Positions 16,287 through 24,716 of a stretch of 64,000 nucleotides of DNA are shown here, piece after piece (position 1 is the stretch's first letter; each line of letters starts with the position of its first letter). The notes under the pieces were generated by a model. That model was given only the letters and a program-made list of their open reading frames with translations, had not been told where the DNA came from and searched no databases. The stretch covers positions 7,624,001-7,688,000 of the forward strand of contig NZ_CP109199.1 in assembly GCF_036250065.1 (NCBI RefSeq), in the 5' to 3' direction. Origin of the DNA: Micromonospora sp. NBC_01699. Lineage in GTDB: Bacteria > Actinomycetota > Actinomycetes > Mycobacteriales > Micromonosporaceae. A program made the translations under genes and the position numbers.

Positions 16287-17809
16287 GTCGCACCCGCCAG
16301 GGTCGCCTCGACCCCGTACCGGTCCAGCGCGGTCAGCCACTCCAGCACCAACTCGCGAACCTCCTCGTCGGCGGCGAGTTCGGCCGGGAACACCTCGGTC
16401 AGCCCGAACAGCGCGTCGACCACCCCCGCCGGGCTGTCCCGGCCAGCAGCCAGTGCCGTCCGGATCCGGTCGGCGAGCGGGTCGTCCAACGGCAGCTGGC
16501 CGCCGTCGTCGGCGCGGCCCCGGACGAACCGCATCCAGGCGGCCACCACCAGCGCCGCGTACCTGGGCCGGTGTCCGGCGGCCCGCAGGTCGACCATGGT
16601 GTGCAGCACCCGCTGCGGCAGCTTCTGCGAACCGTCCATCGCCACCTGGATGGTCCGGTGCCGGATCACCGGGTTGGCGAACCGGTCCAGCACCTGGTCG
16701 CCGTACTCGACCACGGACACCCCGTCCGGCGGGCTGAAGCTGCGGGCCACGTCCTCGGCGATCATCCGGCGCAGCACCTCGCGCAGGCACGGGATCTCCA
16801 GCGCGTCGGCGATCGTCTCCCGCCCGGCGAGCGCACCCAGGTACGCGGCGGCCGAGTGCACCCCGTTGAGCGCCCGCAGTTTCAACCGCTCCCACGATCC
16901 GGCGTCGTCGGTCAGCACCGCGCCCGCCTGCTCCCAGGCGGGACGCCCACCGGGAAAGTTGTCCTCGATCACCCACTGCCGGTACGGCTCCGCCGCGACC
17001 GCGGCCAGGTCGGTGAAGCCCAGCGCGGTCTGCGCCGCGGCCAGCGTCTCCGGCGTGCTCGCCGGCACTATCCGGTCCACCATCGTTCCCGGATACGTCA
17101 CGTTCGTACGCAGCCAGTCGGCGATCCGCTCCGCCCGCGCCCCGTTCGCCCCGTTGCGCCCACCCGCCGCCTCGGCCAGCACCGCCAGCGCCTGGCCGAC
17201 CAGGCTGTGCAGCCGCTTACCGTTCGACGGCAGGTTGTCGCAGCTCACCAGGGCCAGTGGGCCGGCATCGGCGACGGCTCGGGCGAGCAGTCCACGGACC
17301 AGCAGGCCGGGCACCGTACGCGGGGCCCGGTCGGTGGTCAGGTCGGCGGTCACCTCGGCGTCCGGCCGCAACCTGCCGGTGGCCGGGTCGAGCTGGTACG
17401 CCTTCTCGGTCACCGTGAGGGTGACCACCCGGATCGCCGGGTCGGCCAGCAACGCCACGATCGCCGCCGGGTCGCTGGCCGCGTGCCGTACCCCGGCGAG
17501 CGCCCCGACCACCTTGGTCTCACTGCCGACACCGGAGAGCGTGGTGACGCTGAACAGACAGTCCTGCGCGGCGAGCTGGTCGAACACCTCGGTGCTGCGC
17601 GGCGCCACCCCGACGATGCCCCAGTCACCACCGGCCCGCGCCACCGCCTGCTCGGTGTAGACCGCCTGGTGGGCCCGGTGGAACGCGCCGAGCCCCAGGT
17701 GCACGATGCCGGCCGGTACGGTGCCGGGCCGGACCAGCGGGCGGGCCGATTCCGGCAGCCGGCGCAGGGCACCGAGCCCCAGCGGCGACGCCCCGATGGT
17801 CACCGCCAT
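16283..17809 (-). CDS. uxuB: Mannitol dehydrogenase-family protein, probable D-mannonate oxidoreductase / fructuronate reductase
   Basis: 508 residues. A polyol-specific long-chain dehydrogenase: N-terminal nucleotide-binding region (GIVHLGLGAFHRAHQAVY, 34-51), VSCDNLPSNG near 188-197, and the catalytic K-x4-N-x2-H arrangement at K310, N315, H318. In the hexuronate pathway UxuB reduces D-fructuronate to D-mannonate with NADH. The related UxaB (tagaturonate reductase) cannot be fully excluded, though the length and motifs favour UxuB/mannitol dehydrogenase type. The ATG lies inside the end of the dehydratase gene (10-bp overlap), indicating coupled translation. Confidence 0.86.
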   Translation of the reverse strand: MAVTIGASPLGLGALRRLPESARPLVRPGTVPAGIVHLGLGAFHRAHQAVYTEQAVARAGGDWGIVGVAPRSTEVFDQLAAQDCLFSVTTLSGVGSETKVVGALAGVRHAASDPAAIVALLADPAIRVVTLTVTEKAYQLDPATGRLRPDAEVTADLTTDRAPRTVPGLLVRGLLARAVADAGPLALVSCDNLPSNGKRLHSLVGQALAVLAEAAGGRNGANGARAERIADWLRTNVTYPGTMVDRIVPASTPETLAAAQTALGFTDLAAVAAEPYRQWVIEDNFPGGRPAWEQAGAVLTDDAGSWERLKLRALNGVHSAAAYLGALAGRETIADALEIPCLREVLRRMIAEDVARSFSPPDGVSVVEYGDQVLDRFANPVIRHRTIQVAMDGSQKLPQRVLHTMVDLRAAGHRPRYAALVVAAWMRFVRGRADDGGQLPLDDPLADRIRTALAAGRDSPAGVVDALFGLTEVFPAELAADEEVRELVLEWLTALDRYGVEATLAGAT

Positions 17810-19095
17810 GCCGGGCCGTCCGGGAAGCTGAACTCGGCGATCGACTCGGGCTTGATCGTGGCGCTGTAACCGGGCAGTTCCGGCAGCAGGTACCGGCCCT
17901 CGCGGGTGCGTACCGGGTCGACGAAGTGCTCGTGCAGGTGGTCGACGTACTCGACCATGCGGCCGTCGAGCGAGGTGCCGACCCTCAGGTAGTCGAAGAT
18001 CGCCAGGTGTTGGACGTACTCGCAGAGGCCGACGCCGCCGGCGTGCGGGCAGATCGGCACGCCGAACTTGGCCGCCATCAGGATCACCGACAGGACCTCG
18101 TTGACCCCGCCGATCCGACAGGCGTCGATCTGGCAGACCCGGATCGCCTCGGCCTGGAGCAGCTGTTTGAAGATGACCCGGTTCGCCGCTACCTCGCCGG
18201 TGGCCACCCGTACCGGGGCGACCGCGCGGGCGATCCGGGCATGCCCGAGTACGTCGTCCGCGTGCGTCGGCTCCTCGATCCAGTACGGCTCGACCTCGGC
18301 CAGCCGCTCCATGTTGGCGATCGCCTCGTCCACGTCCCAGACCTGGTTGGCGTCCATCATCAGCAGCGCGTCCGGGCCGATCTCGTCCCGGATGATCCGG
18401 GCCCGGCGTACGTCGTCCTCGATCGGCCCGCCGACCTTCATCTTCATCGCCCGCCACCCGTCGGCGTACGCCGCCCGGGTCAGCGCCCGCACCTTCTCGT
18501 CCGGATAACCGAGCCACCCGACCGAGGTCGTGTACGACGGGAAGCCGGTCTCCTCCAGCTCGGCCAGCCGCTCCTTCAGCCCGACGAGTCCGTTGTCGAG
18601 GATGGCGGTGGCCTCGGCCGGGGTGATGGCGTCGCTGATGTGGTGGAAGTCGACGCTGGCGACGAGCTCCTCGGTCGGCAGCTCGGCCAGCAGCCGCCAC
18701 ATCGGCTTGCCGGCGAGCTTGGCCCGCAGGTCCCAGACCGCGTTGACCAGCGCGCCGGTCGCCATGTGGATGACGCCCTTCTCCGGGCCGAGCCAGCGCA
18801 ACTGCACGTCCGCGCTGAGCGAGCGCCAGAATCCGACCGGGTCCGCGAAGATCTCCTCCACCGTACGGCCGACCACATGGTGGGCCAGCGCCTCGATGGC
18901 ACCGCAGGTCAGCTCGTTGCCCCGGCCGTTGGTGAAGGTGAAGCCGGCGCCGAAGACCCCGCTCGGGTCGTCGGTGCGCAGCTCGACGTAACTGGCCGAA
19001 TAGTCGCCCCGGTTGATCGCGTCGGAGCCGTCGCCGGCCGCCGCGGTCGGGAACCGTACGTCGTGCACCTCGGCGGCGGTGATGGTCACCGTCAT
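17800..19095 (-). CDS. Enolase-superfamily sugar acid dehydratase, L-fuconate dehydratase type
   Basis: 431 residues, the normal length of L-fuconate dehydratases. Family landmarks are HDVRFPT, QLRWLGPEKGVIHMATGA and YTTSVGWLGYPDEK. The active-site set is also present: KMKVG (Lys-x-Lys), MDANQVWD and WIEEPT plus ATGEV (the three acidic metal ligands), QIDACRIGG (Asp) and PHAGGVGLCEYVQHL (His). Known relatives dehydrate L-fuconate and some epimers to 2-keto-3-deoxy acids. Here it occupies the place of mannonate or altronate dehydratase between uxaC and uxuB, so a hexonate substrate is possible. The ATG overlaps the uxaC stop by 4 bp. Confidence 0.86.
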   Translation of the reverse strand: MTVTITAAEVHDVRFPTAAAGDGSDAINRGDYSASYVELRTDDPSGVFGAGFTFTNGRGNELTCGAIEALAHHVVGRTVEEIFADPVGFWRSLSADVQLRWLGPEKGVIHMATGALVNAVWDLRAKLAGKPMWRLLAELPTEELVASVDFHHISDAITPAEATAILDNGLVGLKERLAELEETGFPSYTTSVGWLGYPDEKVRALTRAAYADGWRAMKMKVGGPIEDDVRRARIIRDEIGPDALLMMDANQVWDVDEAIANMERLAEVEPYWIEEPTHADDVLGHARIARAVAPVRVATGEVAANRVIFKQLLQAEAIRVCQIDACRIGGVNEVLSVILMAAKFGVPICPHAGGVGLCEYVQHLAIFDYLRVGTSLDGRMVEYVDHLHEHFVDPVRTREGRYLLPELPGYSATIKPESIAEFSFPDGPAWR

Positions 19096-20525
19096 TGCAG
19101 CTTCTCCCCGATCTTGAAAACCCGCTTGGGCAGGTGGTACGCCAGGTCGACGATGGTCTCGGCGGCCTCGTCCAGCGGCAGCCGATCCTCGGCGACCAGC
19201 CGGGCCAGGAAGCCCGCGTCGATCCGGCGGGACACGTCGTGGCGTACCGGGATCGAGCAGAACGCGCGGGTGTCGTCGACGAATCCGGCGGTGTTGTAGA
19301 AGCCGGCGCTCTCGGTCACCGCCTCCCGGAACCGGCGCAACACCTCCGGCGAGTCCAGGAACCACCACGGCGCGCCGAGGTACAGCGCGGCATAACCGCC
19401 GGCCAGCGGGGCGAGTTCGCGGGTGAAGGTGTACTCGTCCAGGGTGTAGACGACCACCCGCAGCCGGGAATCGTTGCCGTACGCGTCGAGCAGCGGGGTG
19501 AGCGCGTGCAGGTACTCGGTGGCCTGCGGGATGTCGCCGCCGACGTCGCGCCCGTGCCGGTCGTACAGCCAGCGGTTGTGGTTGCGTACGGCGCCGGGGT
19601 GCAGCTGCATCACCAGCCCGTCCTCGATCGACATCGCGGCGAACTCGACCAGCATGTGCGCCCGGAACGCCTCGGCGTCCTCGGGTGTGGCGGTGCCGGC
19701 GCGACCGCGCTCGAACAGGGTGGCCGCCTCGGCGGCGCTCAGCCGCAGGGTCAGCGCGGTCGGGTGGCCGTGGTCGGTGGAGGTGGCACCGGCGGCGATG
19801 AACGCCTGTCGGCGTACCCGCAGGGCGTCGAGGTAGCCGGCGTAGGTGGCGGTGTCGGTGCCGGCGATCTCGCCGAGCCGTTCGACGTTCTCGGCCCACC
19901 CGTCGAACTCCATGTCGACCACGTTGTCCGGGCGGAACGTGGTGATCACCCGACCGCCGGGGCCGCCCCAGCCGTCGGCGGCCAGTTTGGCGTGTCGGCC
20001 CAGGTCGTCCAGGGGCGACTCGGTGGTGGCCAGGGTCTCGATGTTGAACCGCTCGAACAGCGCCCGGGGCCGGAACGCCGGCTCGACCAGCCTCGCCGCG
20101 ATCTCGTCGTAGATCTCGTCGGCGGTCGCCGGCCCGAACGCCGTGGTCACCCCGAAGACCTGGCGGAAGGTCTGCTCCAGCCACAGCCGCGACGGGGTGC
20201 CCCGGTAGAGGTGCCAGTGCGCGGCGAACCGGCGCCAGATGGTCCGGCCGTCGGTTTCCACCGGTGCCCCGTCGACCGTGGGTACGCCCAGGTCGGCCGG
20301 GGGAACGCCCTGGCTGAGCAGCATCCGGGTCAGGTAGTGGTCGGGGACGATGATCAGCCGCGCCGGGTCGGGGAACGGTGCGTCCTCGGCCAGGATGGCC
20401 GGGTCGACGTGCCCGTGCGGGGAGATCAGCGGCTGGTCCTTCGCCAACGCGTACAGCTCCCGCGCGATCGCCCGTTGACCGGGCTCGGACGGAAGGAGCA
20501 GGTCGGCTCCTGGTAGTGGCGGCAC
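19092..20525 (-). CDS. uxaC: Uronate isomerase (glucuronate/galacturonate isomerase)
   Basis: 477 residues, full length for UxaC of the amidohydrolase superfamily. The metal-binding SPHGHVD motif is at 35-41 (H37, H39); VFGVTTAFG, RVITTFRPDNVVDMEF and LHPGAVRNHN follow. The reaction is D-glucuronate to D-fructuronate and D-galacturonate to D-tagaturonate, the entry step after pectin breakdown. The GTG at 20525 has GAGGAG 9 nt upstream; the longer open frame overlaps the upstream oxidoreductase gene and lacks homology. It is the second gene of the operon and overlaps the dehydratase start (ATGA). Confidence 0.92.
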   Translation of the reverse strand: MPPLPGADLLLPSEPGQRAIARELYALAKDQPLISPHGHVDPAILAEDAPFPDPARLIIVPDHYLTRMLLSQGVPPADLGVPTVDGAPVETDGRTIWRRFAAHWHLYRGTPSRLWLEQTFRQVFGVTTAFGPATADEIYDEIAARLVEPAFRPRALFERFNIETLATTESPLDDLGRHAKLAADGWGGPGGRVITTFRPDNVVDMEFDGWAENVERLGEIAGTDTATYAGYLDALRVRRQAFIAAGATSTDHGHPTALTLRLSAAEAATLFERGRAGTATPEDAEAFRAHMLVEFAAMSIEDGLVMQLHPGAVRNHNRWLYDRHGRDVGGDIPQATEYLHALTPLLDAYGNDSRLRVVVYTLDEYTFTRELAPLAGGYAALYLGAPWWFLDSPEVLRRFREAVTESAGFYNTAGFVDDTRAFCSIPVRHDVSRRIDAGFLARLVAEDRLPLDEAAETIVDLAYHLPKRVFKIGEKLQ

Positions 20526-20544
20526 GGAAGCTGGCTCCTCTTGG

Positions 20545-21873
20545 TCAGGCAATGGTGAGCAGGTCGGCAACGCGGACCGGCTGGCCGGTCTCGAAGGAGC
20601 GGTTCGCCGCCAGGCCGGTGAGCAGCGCGAGCGCGCCGTCGCGGGCGGTGGCACCGCGGTCCATCGGGTCGGGGTGCCCACCGAAGAGCACCCCGGTCAT
20701 CCGTACGTCGGCACCGCCGTGACCGGTACGGGTGTAGCCGGACACCGGCACCTGCCGGGCCTGTTCCCAGAACGGCCGGACGGTCAGCTTCGCCCAGCCC
20801 TCCTCGATCGCGGCCTGTACGCCGTGCAGCGCCGCACCCTTGAGTTCACCGGCCGCGTACGGGCTGACGAAGTCGCTCTCCACGACCTCCAGTTCCAGCC
20901 GCCCCTTGCTCCCGTTGACCATCACCCGGTAGCCCTCCCAGGGCGCGTACGCGGTCAGGTGGTAGGTCATGGTCGCGCCGTTGGAGTACTTCGCCAGCAC
21001 CGACATGTCGTCCTCGATGGTGACGCCGGGCGCGAAGACGTTCTGGTCGCGGTGGTAGCCGTCCTCGGCCTCGGCGTCCAGGTAGAGCGCCCGCAGCCGG
21101 GGGTGGCTGGCCAGGTGCAGGGCGAACGGGTCGCCGGCGGCGGCCGGGGAGCCGTGCGCCCGCTCGTAGTCGCGGGCGTAGCCGTGACGCCGCCCGGTCT
21201 CGCCGTAGAAGAAGAGCCGGCCGGAGGCGTAGACCTCCTCCGGCACCGCGTCGAGCCACCAGTTGACCAGGTCGAAGTGGTGACTGGCCTTGTGCACCAT
21301 CAGGCCGCCGGAGTTGGCCTTCTCCCGGTGCCAGCGGCGGAAGTAGTCGGCGCCGTGTCGTACGTCGAGCAGCCACTCGAAGTGGACCGAGCCGATCTCG
21401 CCGATCTCACCGGCGGCGAGCACCTCGCGTACCTTCTCGTGCAACGGGTTGTAGCGGTAGTTGAAGGCCACCGAAACCTTTCGGCCGGTCTCCGCCACCG
21501 TGTCGAGTATCCGCTGGCAGCGGGGCACGTCGATGGTCATCGGCTTCTCGGTGATGACGTCCCGGCCGGAGCGCAGCGCGGCCACGATGTACTCGTCGTG
21601 CACCCGGTCGACGGTGGTCACCAGCACCACGTCGACCCGTTCCTTCTCCAGCATGGTCGTGTAGTCGACCGCCAGGTACGTCGGCACCGAGTCGAAGCCG
21701 AGTTCCTCCAGCCACTCGTTGTGTGCGTCCATCCTGGCCTGGTTGACGTCGGCGAACGCGACCAGCTCGGCGGTGGCGGGATGGTCGAGTACGAGCGCGC
21801 GGACGAACATCTCGGCCCGTGCGCCGGTGCCGACGACCGCGTACCGAAGTCGTTTTCCGGGTTCTGTGGACAT
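20545..21873 (-). CDS. Gfo/Idh/MocA-family oxidoreductase, first gene of the uronate operon
   Basis: 442 residues. Rossmann motif YAVVGTGARAEMFVRAL near 12-28, DVVLVTTVDRVHDEYIVAAL, and DVITEKPMTID with the conserved Glu-Lys-Pro. A long catalytic domain follows with HREKANSGGLMVHKASHHFD, typical of a clade in actinobacterial and Bacteroidetes carbohydrate loci. Substrate is unknown; an uronate or unsaturated-uronate derivative is plausible from context. The ATG at 21873 has GGAGG 8 nt upstream. Expression is probably controlled by the operator at 21921-21940 just upstream. Confidence 0.87.
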   Translation of the reverse strand: MSTEPGKRLRYAVVGTGARAEMFVRALVLDHPATAELVAFADVNQARMDAHNEWLEELGFDSVPTYLAVDYTTMLEKERVDVVLVTTVDRVHDEYIVAALRSGRDVITEKPMTIDVPRCQRILDTVAETGRKVSVAFNYRYNPLHEKVREVLAAGEIGEIGSVHFEWLLDVRHGADYFRRWHREKANSGGLMVHKASHHFDLVNWWLDAVPEEVYASGRLFFYGETGRRHGYARDYERAHGSPAAAGDPFALHLASHPRLRALYLDAEAEDGYHRDQNVFAPGVTIEDDMSVLAKYSNGATMTYHLTAYAPWEGYRVMVNGSKGRLELEVVESDFVSPYAAGELKGAALHGVQAAIEEGWAKLTVRPFWEQARQVPVSGYTRTGHGGADVRMTGVLFGGHPDPMDRGATARDGALALLTGLAANRSFETGQPVRVADLLTIA

Positions 21874-21886
21874 CCCGCTCGCCTCC

Positions 21887-21940
21887 GTGTGACGGCAAAG
21901 GCCGAGTGCGGCCTCGGTGTGACTGCAAAGGTTTGCAGTC
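21887..21940. promoter_or_regulatory. LacI-type operator and half-site repeat for the uronate operon
   Basis: GACTGCAAA-GG-TTTGCAGTC (21921-21940) is a perfect 9+9 palindrome with a two-base centre, the form of LacI-family operators. The core GTGTGACkGCAAAGG occurs twice as a direct repeat with a 30-bp period (21887-21901 and 21917-21931). It sits about 50 bp upstream of the operon's first ATG and between it and a divergent lacI-family gene. Confidence 0.75.
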
Positions 21941-22065
21941 GAAGTAACCACGTGAGGACTCTCGCGGTCAACGATCGACGGGAAACCGGCGTATTTTCTC
22001 CGGGTTTACGAAGGTATGACGGCATCGAAGGCAGGCCGCCGCAACAAACCCGTAACCAGGACCCG

Positions 22066-22094
22066 TTGACACGTGAGCAACCGTTTGCATTAAT
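22066..22094 (+). promoter_or_regulatory. Promoter of the LacI-family gene with an operator-like core in its spacer
   Basis: TTGACA (22066-22071), 17-nt spacer, ATTAAT (22089-22094). The spacer holds GCAACCGTTTGC (22077-22088), a GCAA/TTGC inverted repeat related to the 21921 palindrome, which would permit autoregulation of the regulator and the ABC genes. Confidence 0.6.
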
Positions 22095-22170
22095 TGGCGA
22101 CACCCAATGTGATGACAAGCACAACCGTCGGCCAGCGCACACCGGCCGACGTGGAGACGAAGGGACTCGC

Positions 22171-23310
22171 GTGCCAGCCACCATCCGAGACGTCGCACGT
22201 GCTTCCGGCGTGCACATCTCCACCGTGTCCCGCACGTTCTCCGCCCCGCACCTGGTCAACCCGGAGACCCGGCTGCGGGTACTGGCCTGCGCCGAACACC
22301 TCGGGTACCGACCCAACCGCGCCGCCCGCGCGCTGATCACCGGCCGTACGCACAACATCGGCCTGATCGTCGCCGACATCGCGAACCCGTTCTTCCCACC
22401 ACTGATCAAGGCGGCCGAGAGCCAGGCCCGGCACCGCGACTACCACATCTTCGTGGCCGACACGAACGAGGACCCGGCCGCCGAGGAGGACCTGGTCCAC
22501 GCGCTGGCCAAACAGGTCGACGGCATCCTGCTGTGCAGCCCCCGCATGAGCAACAGCCTGATCGAGCAGCTCAGCCGCGAGGTGCCGCTGGTCGTCATCA
22601 ACCGCCAGGTGACCGGACTACCGGCGGTGGTGATGGACGTCGGGCAGGGGGCCCGGCTGGCGATCGAGCACCTGACCGGGCTCGGGCACCACGAACTCGC
22701 CCTGCTCGGCGGTCCGCGCGGATCCTGGACCAGCCGCGAGATCCGCCGGGCGGCCACCGCCGCGGCCCGTTCCGCCGACGCGGCGCTGACCGTGCTCGGA
22801 CCCAACCCGCCCACCGAGGGCGGTGGCATCGCCATGGCGGAACAGGTCCGCCGGGCGGGCGTCACCGCCGTCCTCGCCTACAACGACCTGATGGCGATCG
22901 GCCTGATCGAAGGGCTCGACTCGCTCGGCATCCGGGTGCCCCAGGAGGTCAGCGTCGTCGGCATCGACGACATCGCGCTGAGCCGACTGGTCCGGCCGAA
23001 ATTGACGACGGTGGCCACGCCAACCGCGGCCGCCGGCCGGACGGCCGTCGACATGCTGCTCCAACACGACAGTGCTGCCGCCCACCGCAACCGGGGTGGG
23101 AACAGGACCGTGGCAGCAGACGACCGTCGTACCACCGCACAGGTAATGCTCCAGACCGAACTGGTCATCCGCGACTCGACGGGGCCCCGCCCACCGGCCA
23201 ACGGCCGGACCAGCCCCGCGGCCACCACCACAACCGCTGACCCGGGCCCGCACAGCCCTGCGGACCCGGGCAACGCGGCCGCGGTCAACCCCGAAGCTGT
23301 CGCCTCCTAA
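22171..23310 (+). CDS. LacI-family transcriptional regulator of the pectin/uronate locus
   Basis: 379 residues from GTG at 22171. HTH and hinge region TIRDVARASGVHISTVSRTF, then RVLACAEHLGYRPNRAARAL, followed by a periplasmic-binding-protein-like ligand domain (NIGLIVADIANPFF, DGILLCSPR, GHHELALLGGP, AVLAYNDLMAIGLIEGL, VSVVGIDDIALSRL). An unusual Pro/Thr/Ala-rich tail of about 45 residues follows the conserved end. It is divergent from the uronate operon and is followed after 19 bp by the sugar-binding protein gene, so it likely controls both. The inducer is probably a galacturonate derivative (inference). Confidence 0.9.
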   Translation: MPATIRDVARASGVHISTVSRTFSAPHLVNPETRLRVLACAEHLGYRPNRAARALITGRTHNIGLIVADIANPFFPPLIKAAESQARHRDYHIFVADTNEDPAAEEDLVHALAKQVDGILLCSPRMSNSLIEQLSREVPLVVINRQVTGLPAVVMDVGQGARLAIEHLTGLGHHELALLGGPRGSWTSREIRRAATAAARSADAALTVLGPNPPTEGGGIAMAEQVRRAGVTAVLAYNDLMAIGLIEGLDSLGIRVPQEVSVVGIDDIALSRLVRPKLTTVATPTAAAGRTAVDMLLQHDSAAAHRNRGGNRTVAADDRRTTAQVMLQTELVIRDSTGPRPPANGRTSPAATTTTADPGPHSPADPGNAAAVNPEAVAS

Positions 23311-23329
23311 CGCCAAGGAGTGAGCGCAC

Positions 23330-24682
23330 ATGCACCCCGCAACACCCCCGATGGCGGACGAACGTGCCGCGCACGATCACCGTACCCCGACTTCCCGTCG
23401 CGGCCTGATCCACCGTCTGGTGGCGGCCGCCGTCGTCCTACCGCTCCTGCTCGGCGCCGCGGCCTGCGGCAGCGAGGAGGATTCGGGGCCCGCCGCCCCG
23501 GACACCCCGGTCGAGTTGTCGGTCTTCTGGTGGGGCGGTGAGGCGCGGGCCAAGCTCACCGCGGACGCCCTCGCCCTCTACACCAGCAAGCACCCCAACG
23601 TGACGTTCAAGACGACCTGGCAGGCCAACCAGGGCTACTTCGACAAGCTGGCCACCCTCACCGCCAGCGGTGATGCCCCGGACATCTTCCAGATCGACGA
23701 CAACTTCCTCACCGAGTACGCGTCGCGCAACGTCACCCTGGACCTGACCAAGTACAAGGACGACAAGAAGCTCGACGTCACCAAGCTCCCGGAAAGCCTC
23801 TGGCAGTACGGCGTCGTCGACGGCAAGCTGGCCGGCATCGCCGGCGGTGAGAACACCCAGGGGCTGGTCTACAACAAGACCCTGTTGCAGAAGCACAACC
23901 TGCCCGAGCCGACCACCGGCATGAGCTGGGCGGACTTCATCACCTGGGCCGAGAACGTCTCGAAGACGACCAAGGTCCCCGGCACGATGGACCCGAGCGC
24001 CGACTACAAGGCGTTCTGGGTCTGGCTCCGCCAGCAGGGCAAGGACCTCTACAAGGGCAAGGAACTCGGCTTCACCGCCGATGACGTGACCAAGTGGTTC
24101 GACCTGTGGAAGGGCGCCCGTGAGCGCGGTGCCACCCCGACCGCCGACGTGATCCACGAGGGCAACGCCACCGACATCACCAAGCAGTTGGTGGTCACCG
24201 GCAAGGCCGCGACCTCGTTCGTCTGGGCGAACCAGCTGCCCGAGCTGAAGAAGGCCACCAAGGACGAGTTGGGCGTCGTCGCCTACCCCGGCGACCCGAG
24301 CGCACAGTGGGCCAGGGCCTCGCTCTACTACTCGGTGGCCCGCAGCAGCGAGCACAAGGACGCCGCGGTCGACGTACTGAACTTCCTGGTCAACGACCCG
24401 GAGGCGGGCAAGATCCTCGGCACCGACCGGGGGCTTCCGTCCAACCTGGACGTGCGCAAGTCGGTCAGCGAAGGGGTCACCGACCCGGCGATGAAGCTCT
24501 CCATCGCGGTGGAGACCGAGCTGGCCACCAAGTTCGGCAAGTCCCCGCAGGTGCCGCTCAAGGGGCACAGCAAGATCCGGGCCGAGCTGATCAAGGCAGC
24601 CGAGGAGGTCCAGTACGGCCGCCAGTCACCGTCCCAGTCGGCCGGCGCGTTCCTGGAAATCTGCAAGACCGCGATCGCCTGA
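23330..24682 (+). CDS. ABC transporter sugar-binding lipoprotein
   Basis: 450 residues, family-1 extracellular solute-binding protein (MalE/UgpB type). An extended basic N-terminus and a hydrophobic segment end in a lipobox-like GAAAC, with the lipidated Cys near residue 44, followed by VELSVFWWGG. The region DAPDIFQIDDNFLTEYA is typical of the family's ligand cleft. AAGGAG lies upstream of the ATG. Next to the lyases and uronate genes it probably binds oligogalacturonides or other pectin fragments. Confidence 0.9.
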   Translation: MHPATPPMADERAAHDHRTPTSRRGLIHRLVAAAVVLPLLLGAAACGSEEDSGPAAPDTPVELSVFWWGGEARAKLTADALALYTSKHPNVTFKTTWQANQGYFDKLATLTASGDAPDIFQIDDNFLTEYASRNVTLDLTKYKDDKKLDVTKLPESLWQYGVVDGKLAGIAGGENTQGLVYNKTLLQKHNLPEPTTGMSWADFITWAENVSKTTKVPGTMDPSADYKAFWVWLRQQGKDLYKGKELGFTADDVTKWFDLWKGARERGATPTADVIHEGNATDITKQLVVTGKAATSFVWANQLPELKKATKDELGVVAYPGDPSAQWARASLYYSVARSSEHKDAAVDVLNFLVNDPEAGKILGTDRGLPSNLDVRKSVSEGVTDPAMKLSIAVETELATKFGKSPQVPLKGHSKIRAELIKAAEEVQYGRQSPSQSAGAFLEICKTAIA

Positions 24683-24716
24683 CGATCGGCCCAACATCTC
24701 GGAGAGGAGCCGGCTC

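Noticed and set aside
20526-20681. An upstream ATG for uronate isomerase.
   Set aside because: The added residues overlap the preceding oxidoreductase gene and lack homology; the GTG at 20525 has a ribosome site and gives the normal length.
21400-22170. A much longer N-terminus for the LacI-family protein.
   Set aside because: The frame runs through the divergent gene and the operator; the HTH begins right after the GTG at 22171.
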